A stretch of DNA of 64,000 bases from a bacterium (lineage in GTDB: Bacteria > Desulfobacterota > DSWW01). Numbering within the stretch: position 1 is the stretch's first letter; every line of letters starts with the position of its first letter. Below are positions 40,475-49,314 of the stretch, piece by piece. A program made the position numbers and the translations under genes. The notes below the pieces were generated by a model. It was not told where the DNA came from and ran no database searches. It was given only the letters and a program-made list of their open reading frames with translations. The stretch lies in contig JANQFG010000031.1 in NCBI GenBank assembly GCA_028277985.1, positions 1 through 64,000 of the forward strand. The letters are read 5' to 3'.

Positions 40475-42103
40475 ATGATTCACTGGAAAGGTTTGAAGCG
40501 TGTCGGCGTCTTCTCTTTGCTTTTCCTCCTCGGATGGGCATGGAACGTCCACGCGGTCTATGTCGATGAGGCAAGAACCCTGGAGGTGACCGGGAAGTTT
40601 CAGACCCGGACCTCCCTGCGTCTGCAGAAGTCGGAAGACTTCACCCATCCGTTGGCGATTGCACCGGGCAACCTGGTGCAATGGCGAAACCTGGCCGTGA
40701 TCGAGGTCAACCATGATCTGATGAACCTCACCTACGATCTCGGGATCCTGAAACCCCTCAAGGCCCTGGATATCAGTGCGAAGTACCATATCGTGGGTCG
40801 CTTCATGTATGAAGCGGTCTACAACGTGGGCCCCCAGGCCTTCAAGGACGTCCGGGCCGCGGACAAGGAGAACATCGACAGCTTCAAGGAGCAATACGAT
40901 CTCTGGGAGTTCTATGTGGATCTTTCCAGAGGCCCGATCTTCCTGAGGCTCGGAAAGCAGAACCTGGCCTGGGGAGAGACGGACACATTCCGCCTCCTCG
41001 ACTCGATCAACCCGTTGGACAACACCTTCGGCGGGCCCTTCGAGGACCTGGATGACCGGCGAATCCCCCTCTGGATGCTCCGGGGGAGCTGCAACTTCGG
41101 CAACATCGGGCCGATCTCCTCGACGTCGATCGAGGCCTTCTGGGTGCCGGGCACCTGGGATGCGAGCGTGGCGCCTTACGCACCCTCCGGAACCCCCTAT
41201 GCAGCCCCGATCCCGGATACGGGCATGCGAAGATTCCAGGTGAGACCTGACAAGAAGATGTCCAACAGCCGGTGGGGTGTGCGCCTGATGGGGGTCCTTG
41301 GGAACAACCTCAACTTCTCCATCGCCCACTACAAGACATTCCCGGATATGCTCACGGCCCGCGTGGGGGTCGAGCCGGGAACAACGGTCGTTACCGGGAC
41401 GAGCAGTCTGTTTCAGGAGTTGATCTGGGAAGACGTCCAGATTACCGGCGGCTCGTTCAACTACTGTGATCCTATGACCGATATCATCTTTCGCGGGGAG
41501 GTGGCCTGGTTCTGGGAGGAGGCGGTCTACATACCGGAAGAGAACCTCAAGATCTCCGATGATGAGATCCCGTTGCCGCCCGCCATCGTCGATCTGATCA
41601 GCGACTTGACCGGTACGGATCTAGCGGCGCTCGGATTCTCCGCCCTGCCGATCAATCCCACGGGAGGGCACGTCCCGAAGAAGAACGTGTTTCGCTACAT
41701 GATCGGTTTCGATAAGTACCTGTGGCTCCGCCCCTTGAACCCACGCACCACCTTCATGATATCCGGCCAGTACTTCGGGCAGTGGTACCCCGACCATGAC
41801 CCTCGCCAGAAGCAGCTCCTGGCCCTGTACCCGAAGCCGCTCGATTTCGCGAAGCTGAAGGAGGTGGAGCACACCTTCACGTTTCTGGCTCGTACCAATT
41901 ACATGAACGGTGTCATCAACCCGCAGCTCGTGGTGGCGTACGACGTGCGGGGTGCCTGGCTGCTCATGCCCTCGGTCATGTTCCTGAGGGAACCCTTCCG
42001 GTTCATGGTTCAGTACAGCGGCATCGTGGGCACCTTCACCAATTTCGGAGCCTTCCGGGACCGGGACCAGATCTCGTTCATGTTCTCCTATCTGCTGAAC
42101 TAG
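40475..42103 (+). CDS. DUF1302 outer-membrane beta-barrel protein
   Basis: The 542-residue protein starts at the ATG at 40475 (GGGGGGAC upstream). A signal peptide (MIHWKGLKRVGVFSLLFLLGWAWNVHA) is followed by alternating amphipathic strands ending SFMFSYLLN, with a C-terminal aromatic-alternating strand. WEFYVDLSRGPIFLRLGKQNLAWGETDTFRLLDSINPLDN is the strongest DUF1302 signature. Family members are predicted outer-membrane channels or lipid/hydrophobe handling proteins, nearly always found with DUF1329 partners. Here a DUF1329 gene converges on it from 43622, and two more lie at 51-54 kb. Confidence 0.88.
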   Translation: MIHWKGLKRVGVFSLLFLLGWAWNVHAVYVDEARTLEVTGKFQTRTSLRLQKSEDFTHPLAIAPGNLVQWRNLAVIEVNHDLMNLTYDLGILKPLKALDISAKYHIVGRFMYEAVYNVGPQAFKDVRAADKENIDSFKEQYDLWEFYVDLSRGPIFLRLGKQNLAWGETDTFRLLDSINPLDNTFGGPFEDLDDRRIPLWMLRGSCNFGNIGPISSTSIEAFWVPGTWDASVAPYAPSGTPYAAPIPDTGMRRFQVRPDKKMSNSRWGVRLMGVLGNNLNFSIAHYKTFPDMLTARVGVEPGTTVVTGTSSLFQELIWEDVQITGGSFNYCDPMTDIIFRGEVAWFWEEAVYIPEENLKISDDEIPLPPAIVDLISDLTGTDLAALGFSALPINPTGGHVPKKNVFRYMIGFDKYLWLRPLNPRTTFMISGQYFGQWYPDHDPRQKQLLALYPKPLDFAKLKEVEHTFTFLARTNYMNGVINPQLVVAYDVRGAWLLMPSVMFLREPFRFMVQYSGIVGTFTNFGAFRDRDQISFMFSYLLN

Positions 42104-42160
42104 CCGCATATTGCGCGAAGCCTTCTGCAGCTCTTGCGATGAAGTTCGCGCAATATGCGG
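42104..42160. terminator. Perfect 16-bp inverted repeat between convergent DUF1302 and DUF1329 genes
   Basis: CCGCATATTGCGCGAA (42104-42119) and TTCGCGCAATATGCGG (42145-42160) are exact reverse complements around a 25-base loop. It begins immediately after the DUF1302 stop codon. There is no T-run on either side, so this would be a bidirectional, factor-assisted terminator or an mRNA 3'-end stabiliser. Confidence 0.55.
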
Positions 42161-42182
42161 GCGCATCGACTGCGGTTCTACC

Positions 42183-43622
42183 CTACTTCTGCCGCAGCAT
42201 GTTGCGGAGGCTCAGGTCCTTCCGTTCCAGCCACAGGGCCGGGTAGGTGGGCGAGTAGGTCCACGTGCAGTGGGTGTCGATCCAATCACAGTTGGTCACG
42301 TGAATGGAGTTGAGATACCCGAGAGGGGCCACCACCCCCCACTCGACGTCCAAATGGCGGTAGTATCTTCCCTTCTGGTCGTACATTTCCTCGAAGTGAG
42401 GGGTCAGGGTCTCCTGGTCGAAATAGAGAACCCGCTTGCTGTAGATGTAGTTTCGATCCAGCTGCTTCATCTCGATCACCCACATGGGCCTGCGTTCGAA
42501 CTTAAGCCCCTTCCATTTCCAGCCGTCCTTGCTGTCCAGGTAGGAGGCTCCGTCGAACGTGTAGGCAGGCATCAGGAATTCCCGCTCGGCGATGAGGCGG
42601 GTCTCGTAGGGATAGCGATCCGGCCTCAGCGAATGGGAGAGAAACCCGACATCGTCAAAGGCTAGATCCTGGCCCACGGCCTGGTCCTGCGTGTCGGTGG
42701 CCGAGACCTGTCGGATCCTCCGGAGGAAGTTCACGTACACCATGGCCACGTCATCTTTCATTGGATCCTCGAATGTGAGAGTGAAATAGACGTTGCCAAA
42801 CAGGTCGCGGGGGGAGTGGACCGTATACAGAGTGATCAGCGCTTCGCCGTTTTTCTCTGCACGTTTGTCGAACCATCCCAGGGGCGGGTACATGACACGG
42901 GCCTGGGTGGCCAACCAGAGGAAACTGGCCGTACCCTCGTGGTCGATCTTGCCCCTGGAGTTCACACCGATCGTGATGTCATAGTTCATACCGCTTTCGG
43001 GGCCAGCGCCCCCCGTGTGCAGGTTGTATACGATCTGCATCGCCTTGTGTTTTCCCGAGGGTCGGGGAAAGGCAAAGCCGGCTATGTGGGTCTTGTAGAG
43101 GATGTAACCATCTTCGTCGAGCTGGGTCTTTCCCATGTGCTCGATCGTTGCATTCGCCACCGCCTCGGCATGCCAGATCTGCTGGGTGTCGATCACCTCG
43201 AACTCTGTGAAGTATCCGATGTGCTTTGGGAGCCCTTCCTGGCCCGGCTGGTTGAACCGCTGGTAGTGATAGGGGGTCATCAACTCCTTGAAGGGTAGCC
43301 TCTCCTTGTCCGCCAGGGTGTATTTCCCCGGTTTGATCTCCGGCGCGATCCGGCCGACCCGGTCTTTGGAACGAAAACCCACCGCCTTTTCCCAGGCGAT
43401 CCGGCTTGCTTCCTGGTCTACCGTGATCCGGTCCCAGATCTTGGGAGGGATGAACTTCTTGAAATACTCGCACTCGGTGTAAAAGGGGGTGGGATCGTCC
43501 AGAGCCGCCTTCACGTCGAGGATCTCTTTGACCGAGACCTCATAAGGCGGAATCGTCCAGGCGGTGGTTGTCAAGAGGAGCCCGGACAACAAAGACAGGG
43601 CAAGGTACGAGACCTTCTTCAT
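42183..43622 (-). CDS. DUF1329 periplasmic protein (divergent member)
   Basis: The 479-residue protein has an N-terminal signal (MKKVSYLALSLLSGLLLTTTAW). The family pattern includes FPRPSGKHKAMQIVYNLH, RPMWVIEMKQLDRNYIYSKRVLYFDQETLTPHFEEMYDQKGRYYRH and a C-terminal SIHVTNCDWIDTHCTWTYSP. DUF1329 proteins are thought to share a LolA/LolB-like fold, which implies binding of lipids or other hydrophobic molecules in the periplasm. It converges on the DUF1302 gene, its usual partner. It is clearly less similar to the two DUF1329 proteins at 51-54 kb than those are to each other. Confidence 0.85.
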   Translation of the reverse strand: MKKVSYLALSLLSGLLLTTTAWTIPPYEVSVKEILDVKAALDDPTPFYTECEYFKKFIPPKIWDRITVDQEASRIAWEKAVGFRSKDRVGRIAPEIKPGKYTLADKERLPFKELMTPYHYQRFNQPGQEGLPKHIGYFTEFEVIDTQQIWHAEAVANATIEHMGKTQLDEDGYILYKTHIAGFAFPRPSGKHKAMQIVYNLHTGGAGPESGMNYDITIGVNSRGKIDHEGTASFLWLATQARVMYPPLGWFDKRAEKNGEALITLYTVHSPRDLFGNVYFTLTFEDPMKDDVAMVYVNFLRRIRQVSATDTQDQAVGQDLAFDDVGFLSHSLRPDRYPYETRLIAEREFLMPAYTFDGASYLDSKDGWKWKGLKFERRPMWVIEMKQLDRNYIYSKRVLYFDQETLTPHFEEMYDQKGRYYRHLDVEWGVVAPLGYLNSIHVTNCDWIDTHCTWTYSPTYPALWLERKDLSLRNMLRQK

Positions 43623-43890
43623 CTCACCTCCCGGACGTCAATCGAGATCCGGAGCACAGGCGTCTTCCAAGGTAGCCCTCGAGGTCTTCAATTGTACCTT
43701 ATCTCGGACGAAACGGAATCTTTGTCTCGAAAAAGACATACGCCCCTGTCTGAGTGAGGAAGCGCTCGGCGGTCCGGACAGGCTGCGAGGCGGCCGGATT
43801 GCAGCCAGGGACGGGGAGAGATAGATTCATTGTCACTTTACAGGTTCCGCGTGACTGACAGCGGCGTCTTGGTGATGCGGGTGGCGAGTG

Positions 43891-46185
43891 CTATTGCACC
43901 TTCTTGAACCATCTCACTTCGCTCACCTCCCATGCATCCGGCTCTGGGGTGGTGTCTATCCCCAGGACCACCCAGGCAGCCCATGTGTCGGGAGCAATCA
44001 GGGCCGAGTTCCAGAACCACGTCGGCAGTTGAAAGCTCAGTTCACTCGTAGGAACCTGAAGTTCATAATATCCATAACCGGGAAGAGGAAGCACAAGGAA
44101 GAGATAGAACGCGTCGCTCAATCCCGCTTGCCACGTGAAGGCAGGGCTGGGTTCGTGCTCCGTGCCGTTGTCAGGGGATACAAGCGCCAGAGCACAGCCT
44201 TCATCAACCTGTCCATATCCCTCATCTCCAGAGCACTGATTGTCCTTGTAATCGCATAGTTCCACCGCGTTCGGGTATGTGGAGGCATCCGTGTCATCGC
44301 AGTCGATGGCGCCGCAGACATCGCCTTCGATCGCGAATCCGTCATCGTCCTCGTCGGTGCACGAAAAGGGAAAACTGTAATGAAAACCCAGGTCGACAAT
44401 ACCGTCATCTGGAATTTCATCCGTTCTGGTGGTTCGGAAATTCCAGCCCCAAGGCTCTGTCGAGACATCTCCCGCATCGACACAGGGACTGTCGGCCCCT
44501 TGGCCCGCCTGAATCTGGCTGAGATAGTAGTCTCCCAGAGGGCCACTCACGAAAAGAGGAGCGGATGAGAAGTTCCCACCGATATCATTCAAGAAACAGG
44601 TCGGTTCCACGTGGACCCCTTCCGCCCCGCCCTCGACGTCACTGTATCCCAGAAAGACCGTCGACGGGTCAGTCGTAGAACCGATCCAGATCTGCGGACC
44701 CTCGGGGGCGGCATTGTTCCACAGTATGGAATTCGTAATCGATGCAGTGGCCGGCCCGGACGGGCTGCCAACACAAACCACTCCCCCACCTTGTTCCGTT
44801 GCCGTATTATCAGAGATCGTGGAGTTTATGATATCTTTGCTTTCCTCCGACGTGAAGAAGTAAACGCCACCGCCGAATCGTGCGGAGTTGTTTGTTACGA
44901 GGCAGTTCACCAGGGCTCCAGATTCCTCGAAGTTGATGCCACCACCGTAGCTATCTGGTGTGCCTGAGGCCACGTTCTGAGAAATCGTGGAGTTCTCGAT
45001 CAAACACGAATCCTGCGCATCAATATGTGCTCCGGCACCGCGAGCATAATCTGCAGGATCCCCATCGGATGCGGTAGAGGCCACGTTCTGAGAAATCGTG
45101 GAGCTTCCGATCAAACATGAATTCCCACGAAAGAAGAGGCCGCCGCCGAGCGCGTGTCCACCAGCACCGCCGTAATGACCTTCCAAGATATTGTGGGTGA
45201 TGCTGCTGTTCTGTACTTCCAACCTGTCTGCAAAGCCAACGGACAAGCCTCCCCCATAGGACGGGGATGCACCGCGCCCCTCCCCGGTCTTGTTCTCTGT
45301 TATCAAGGAATTCCGAATGATAACGTTGTCCGAAGAGCTGATCGAGATGCCACCATACCCATACCGAGGTTCCGTTTGGGCATCGCCGTTCTCGCTGATC
45401 GTGCTGTCTTCGACAGTCAGAGACCGCATACTCTCACAGAAGATACCCGCTGTAGGATGACCCATTATGGTCGAACCAATTACGGTCAGCGTGGCCCTAC
45501 GGAAATATATTCCGGAACCACCGGTAGAGGAGGGATCGCCACGAATCGTGCAAGAATCGACGGTCAAGACGGAGTCTACATCAGGGGAAGAGCTTCTGAT
45601 CCCAGTACCCTGCACGACGTCGATGGTGCAGCCCGATATTTTTAGAGAAGGGACTTGGACAAAGGAGACAGCGGCGCCGGTGCTCGAGATTACGAGGCCC
45701 TTAAGTCTTGGCGAAGACTCCTTGACGTAGATTGCGTTGCCTTCGTTCTCTGCCGTGCAGCCTTCGATCACACAGTTCTCGATGAGGGGCCCGGAACCCT
45801 GGATACATTGAATCCCTCCGCCATTGGTGAAGTGGCCGTTTCGTATGGTGATTCCCCTGAGGATCGAAGTCTCTGTTTCCCCGGAATGGAAATAGAACGC
45901 CTGGCCGTCCCCTTCACAATCGATGATGGTCAGTTCAGGGCCGTTCTCGGATTCCACGGTGATCGCCTTCCCACCGTAATCCAGGAACTTGTTTCCTGCG
46001 CCCGTGTAGGTTCCGTCCTTCACCAGGACGGTATCCCCGCCCGAGGCAGCCCCAATTCCCTCTTGAATGGTCAGGAAATCTCCTACTCCGCCCTGGTCGA
46101 CGATCCAGGTGGTCTGGGAATGAGAAAGCACGGGAAAGGCGAGAACCGTTGTGACGACAATTGCAGCTAGGCTGGCAAGCTTCAT
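43891..46185 (-). CDS. Secreted right-handed beta-helix protein with MopE-like and C-terminal beta domains
   Basis: The 764-residue protein has a signal peptide (MKLASLAAIVVTTVLAFPVLSHSQ). It opens with TIQEGIGAASGGDTVLVKDGTYTG, the classic beta-helix entry, followed by many coils of the type 'IENCVIEGC', 'IRNSLITEN' and 'VENSTISQNVAS' (about 30-590). A MopE-like DEDDDGFAIEGDVCGAIDCDDTD segment follows (about 605-660), then a 100-residue beta domain. Such proteins are usually extracellular and may bind or cleave polysaccharide; no catalytic set can be assigned. It shares the MopE-like module with the giant exoprotein at 1183-6069. Confidence 0.82.
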   Translation of the reverse strand: MKLASLAAIVVTTVLAFPVLSHSQTTWIVDQGGVGDFLTIQEGIGAASGGDTVLVKDGTYTGAGNKFLDYGGKAITVESENGPELTIIDCEGDGQAFYFHSGETETSILRGITIRNGHFTNGGGIQCIQGSGPLIENCVIEGCTAENEGNAIYVKESSPRLKGLVISSTGAAVSFVQVPSLKISGCTIDVVQGTGIRSSSPDVDSVLTVDSCTIRGDPSSTGGSGIYFRRATLTVIGSTIMGHPTAGIFCESMRSLTVEDSTISENGDAQTEPRYGYGGISISSSDNVIIRNSLITENKTGEGRGASPSYGGGLSVGFADRLEVQNSSITHNILEGHYGGAGGHALGGGLFFRGNSCLIGSSTISQNVASTASDGDPADYARGAGAHIDAQDSCLIENSTISQNVASGTPDSYGGGINFEESGALVNCLVTNNSARFGGGVYFFTSEESKDIINSTISDNTATEQGGGVVCVGSPSGPATASITNSILWNNAAPEGPQIWIGSTTDPSTVFLGYSDVEGGAEGVHVEPTCFLNDIGGNFSSAPLFVSGPLGDYYLSQIQAGQGADSPCVDAGDVSTEPWGWNFRTTRTDEIPDDGIVDLGFHYSFPFSCTDEDDDGFAIEGDVCGAIDCDDTDASTYPNAVELCDYKDNQCSGDEGYGQVDEGCALALVSPDNGTEHEPSPAFTWQAGLSDAFYLFLVLPLPGYGYYELQVPTSELSFQLPTWFWNSALIAPDTWAAWVVLGIDTTPEPDAWEVSEVRWFKKVQ

Positions 46186-46352
46186 GTCAAGGCCTCCGGG
46201 TCAGTCCGTTAGGGGACACCGGAGAGAGTCTAGTACAGATAATAGGGTTATGCAAGAGGTTTTCGCAGTCTTCCCTTTGGAAGAAGAAACGAATTCCTTG
46301 ACATCTTCCATGCTTGCACTGTTTGGGAGTAGAAGGCTTCGTGGAGGATGGT

Positions 46353-47219
46353 CTAGTCTAGCCGACCCACTCTTGTGAGTCTTAGATCGTCATCTCTTGA
46401 TCGGTAGTACATCACACTCTTTCGCACTTTGACCCTGATATTGATGGTCGGAGGATTGTCCCCGTAAAGACGAATCTGTGATTTCCCCCACGCATATTCC
46501 TTGCCGGTGTAGTAATACTTATCCTGCGACACGTCCGCCTTGCTCAATACGAATAATGCATCTCCTCTCGAAAACTTGTCGATGCTGTCTTCTGTGACAA
46601 TTGCACGATATCCGGCAGGCGTACTCTCGATTCTGAGGACCGTTGTTTGTCCATCGAATTTCCAATATCCTTCGATCGCTGACTGACTGCGCCGGCGTCT
46701 GACCTCCATAAGGTATTTGTGGTGTTCCCGCTGCAGAGCATGCATTCGTTCTTTGGCGGCAGCGAGCTTTGATTCTGCGACAGAGAGCTTTCGCTGAATT
46801 TCGTGCTGGTCCTTTTCGGTTCGCTTCACATAGGCTTCGAGGTTCCCGTAATTGTCAAATACGAAGCCATTGGATAGACGGATATTGGAATCCTCGACGA
46901 TTTGATTGACGTGTTCGGTTCCCTCGTAGGCATAGAGTCCGAAAGGATCTGTTTTACAGTTTCCTTCGTCACATTCTTTCTTGATTCGGGCAATTCGACG
47001 ATACTCTTCGCTGGCTTTCTCGAAGTCGGAGATTCTATCCTTGTTTGCTTTGATTTCTTGATGCAAATCATCCATGGCTTTTTTGTGGATCTGCTTGTCG
47101 TCTTCGATAAGATACAGCCGCTGCTTTAGTTCATTTATGTGCAGATCGCCAGGATCTTCATCATATGCATACAGACTGCTTGAGAACATCAGAACCAGTA
47201 GAATCAGAAGAAATCGCAT
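46353..47219 (-). CDS. Secreted coiled-coil protein with C-terminal beta domain, unknown
   Basis: The protein has 288 residues from the ATG at 47219 (GAGAGGT seven bases upstream). A signal peptide (MRFLLILLVLMFSSSLYA) precedes two helical coiled-coil stretches (about 25-75 and 140-185), a Cys pair (KKECDEGNCKTDP), and a C-terminal beta domain from about 195 (IEGYWKFDGQTTVLRIE...YYYTGKEYAWGKSQIRLYG). The C-terminal part resembles the end of the TPR protein encoded just upstream (GVWQNKLFKLSITK...FLKYVGKGWTWG), so the two may share a ligand or partner. I do not recognise a named family. The gene is 41 bases after the TPR gene, on the same strand. Confidence 0.7.
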   Translation of the reverse strand: MRFLLILLVLMFSSSLYAYDEDPGDLHINELKQRLYLIEDDKQIHKKAMDDLHQEIKANKDRISDFEKASEEYRRIARIKKECDEGNCKTDPFGLYAYEGTEHVNQIVEDSNIRLSNGFVFDNYGNLEAYVKRTEKDQHEIQRKLSVAESKLAAAKERMHALQREHHKYLMEVRRRRSQSAIEGYWKFDGQTTVLRIESTPAGYRAIVTEDSIDKFSRGDALFVLSKADVSQDKYYYTGKEYAWGKSQIRLYGDNPPTINIRVKVRKSVMYYRSRDDDLRLTRVGRLD

Positions 47220-47260
47220 TGATGTCACCTCTCAATCCGACAAGGGTTCCGTTCTTCAAG

Positions 47261-48748
47261 TCATCTCACTTTTCTCATATAGTCGGAGAAGGAATGTCCA
47301 CCTGCTTCACCGAAATAGAGTCGAAGGAGAAGCTCTCCGTTTTGCCGGGTCAATATCAATTGCTGTAAATCCCATTTTCTTCCGGACGGACCGCCCCAGG
47401 TCCATCCCTTTCCAACATATTTCAGAAAGACGGAACCTCCCCCTCCATGGCCTTCGCCGAACCTGCCGCAGATTTCACCGGGGGCAAAAGGATACCTGGT
47501 TAAGCCCTTTCGGTCTTTTGTCGGGATGGCGTACGTTTCGAGTACCGTGGCCGTATACTGTCTTTTGGCGGTCTTGGTTATGGAAAGCTTGAAGAGCTTG
47601 TTCTGCCAGACGCCAACGATCGTATCTTTAGGGACATTTAGAGGAGGATGCCACTCATAATCCTCATCTATCAAGTGGTCCGGAACCGGCTGACCCATCA
47701 GGACGATCCGGTCGGATTCTTCCTCTGCTTCGCTGTCTTTAAAGCGTATCTTGTGGCCTTGCCTTTGCGCCGCAAGGTCTTGCGTGTTCGGTTGTGTCGC
47801 TTGAGGTTGTCGATTCATGGATGCAATGCTGTCCGCCATGAAGGCCATCTGATTCGAGAAGACGGATTGCGCCAGCTGGTTCATTAGATCGTCAGTGGCC
47901 CTGCTTGCGGCGAGCGATTCATTCCAGGCCTTGTTGAAAGCGGCATCGCGACGAGCCATTTCCTCCTTGAAGGATTGCTCATCGAGCATCCAGGGGGTTT
48001 CTCTCTTTATTCTCGCGAGAAGCTGCACATCCTGAAGCACATTGCTGTGGAACTCGCATCTTCTCTGGTCGACCCGTGAGGCCAGTTCCACCGCCCGGTC
48101 TATGTCTCGTGCATTCACAGCACGCATGATCTCCAGCTCTTCCTTGCAGAGACACCTTTTGCCCGTAAACAGGGCATCTTGCTGACAGCCTGATTGCCTG
48201 GATTTTTCAAGTATCTTCACATGCTCTCGTACGGTATCTCTGTTTGCACCGGAAGGGGCCAGAGCCAGATATTTCTTGTAGTACTCTATCGCTTCATCTC
48301 TTTGTCCGATGCGTTCCAGCGAGTCGGCCATGTTGAAGTAGTTATTGGAAGACCCTTTTCTGTTCTGAAGACCTGTTTTGAAGTGTTCGACAGCTCTGTC
48401 ATGTTGTTTCAGGCGGCGGTGGAGATATGCCAGGTTCAGGTGTCTCGCGGGCGTTTCGGAAATCTCGAGCGCTCTCTCCGTTGCAGACAGGGCTTTACGG
48501 TACTCTCTCTTCTTCATCGAGACAGCCGAACGAAAATCCCACAATTTGGCGCTTCGGGGATAGTCTACAAGCATGGAAAGAATGCGCTCTTCTGTGAGTT
48601 CACCCTTTTCCCATGCTTCCATGGCAATCGATTCCATGATGTCTTGGGGCAAGCGTCGGCTCGGTTCGTCGGCGAACAGGGTAGGGATCGTGAATTCCAG
48701 CAAGCAGAGAATCAATATGGAGAGCGCAACATGTCTGCAAATAGCCAT
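47261..48748 (-). CDS. Secreted TPR-repeat protein with C-terminal beta domain
   Basis: The 495-residue protein has a signal peptide (MAICRHVALSILILCLLEFTIPTLFA). TPR repeats run at about 60-190 (YRKALSATERALEISETPARHLNLAYLHRRLKQHDRAVEHFKTGL; NYFNMADSLERIGQRDEAIEYYKKYLALAP), then a Cys-containing linker (SGCQQDALFTGKRCLCKEE) and a helical stretch. A beta domain from about 375 (DTIVGVWQNKLFKLSITKTAKRQYTATVLET ... GKGWTWGGPSGRKWD) is similar in layout to that of the downstream protein. It is periplasmic or surface-exposed and probably a scaffold. The gap to the divergent gene at 48834 is very AT-rich and likely holds the promoters. Confidence 0.75.
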   Translation of the reverse strand: MAICRHVALSILILCLLEFTIPTLFADEPSRRLPQDIMESIAMEAWEKGELTEERILSMLVDYPRSAKLWDFRSAVSMKKREYRKALSATERALEISETPARHLNLAYLHRRLKQHDRAVEHFKTGLQNRKGSSNNYFNMADSLERIGQRDEAIEYYKKYLALAPSGANRDTVREHVKILEKSRQSGCQQDALFTGKRCLCKEELEIMRAVNARDIDRAVELASRVDQRRCEFHSNVLQDVQLLARIKRETPWMLDEQSFKEEMARRDAAFNKAWNESLAASRATDDLMNQLAQSVFSNQMAFMADSIASMNRQPQATQPNTQDLAAQRQGHKIRFKDSEAEEESDRIVLMGQPVPDHLIDEDYEWHPPLNVPKDTIVGVWQNKLFKLSITKTAKRQYTATVLETYAIPTKDRKGLTRYPFAPGEICGRFGEGHGGGGSVFLKYVGKGWTWGGPSGRKWDLQQLILTRQNGELLLRLYFGEAGGHSFSDYMRKVR

Positions 48749-48833
48749 AGAAATCTCCTACGAATTCTACTATATATATGCTGATGACAAACTATCATAA
48801 TGTTGATCTAATGGCTATAGGAGCCGGTAAGTC

Positions 48834-49262
48834 ATGAAACGCACATTTCAGAATGACCAAGGCACGATTGAAGCCCTGAACGGTGAGCGTATAAGCCGCT
48901 TCATCTGCCTTCAAAGCCGGGACGATGATTCCGGCAGGCTGCATCCATGTATATTCCTGCTGAAAACGGCCGAGGGTGCGAGGTGGCACCGCTTCTACCT
49001 GGATGCCGGTATTTGTTGCTGGGATGAATATGATCAGTTGCCTCAAGACGATTTCGCTGATCCGGAGAGCTATCCATGGGTTGATCTGGGGCCTGCCCAT
49101 CAACTGAACGGACTCAGGATCACGTCGATTGGTGTAACCCCACATCTGACAGGAGTACGTCTCGCGCTCACAGTGTCGGATGGGCGGACCGTAGAGATAT
49201 GCACGCGGCACCCGGAGGACGATACTCGTATAGCCATCGATTCATGCGAGTTGAAGATGTAG
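48834..49262 (+). CDS. Hypothetical 142-residue protein
   Basis: I do not recognise a family. The protein is compact, mixed alpha/beta in appearance, without signal peptide or membrane segment. It has several Trp and Cys residues (HRFYLDAGICCWDEYDQL, YPWVDLGPAHQLNGLRI) and regular strands (RLALTVSDGRTVEICTRH). AGGAG lies about 11 bases before the ATG. The antisense frame also looks open but is poorer in codon usage. It may be carried with the following acyl-CoA ligase gene, 52 bases downstream, though codon usage here is closer to the secreted genes upstream. Confidence 0.6.
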   Translation: MKRTFQNDQGTIEALNGERISRFICLQSRDDDSGRLHPCIFLLKTAEGARWHRFYLDAGICCWDEYDQLPQDDFADPESYPWVDLGPAHQLNGLRITSIGVTPHLTGVRLALTVSDGRTVEICTRHPEDDTRIAIDSCELKM

Positions 49263-49314
49263 ACGGTGCCGCCCCGCATTTCTTCCTCTACAGCAAGCAT
49301 CGGGAGGGAAGAGA

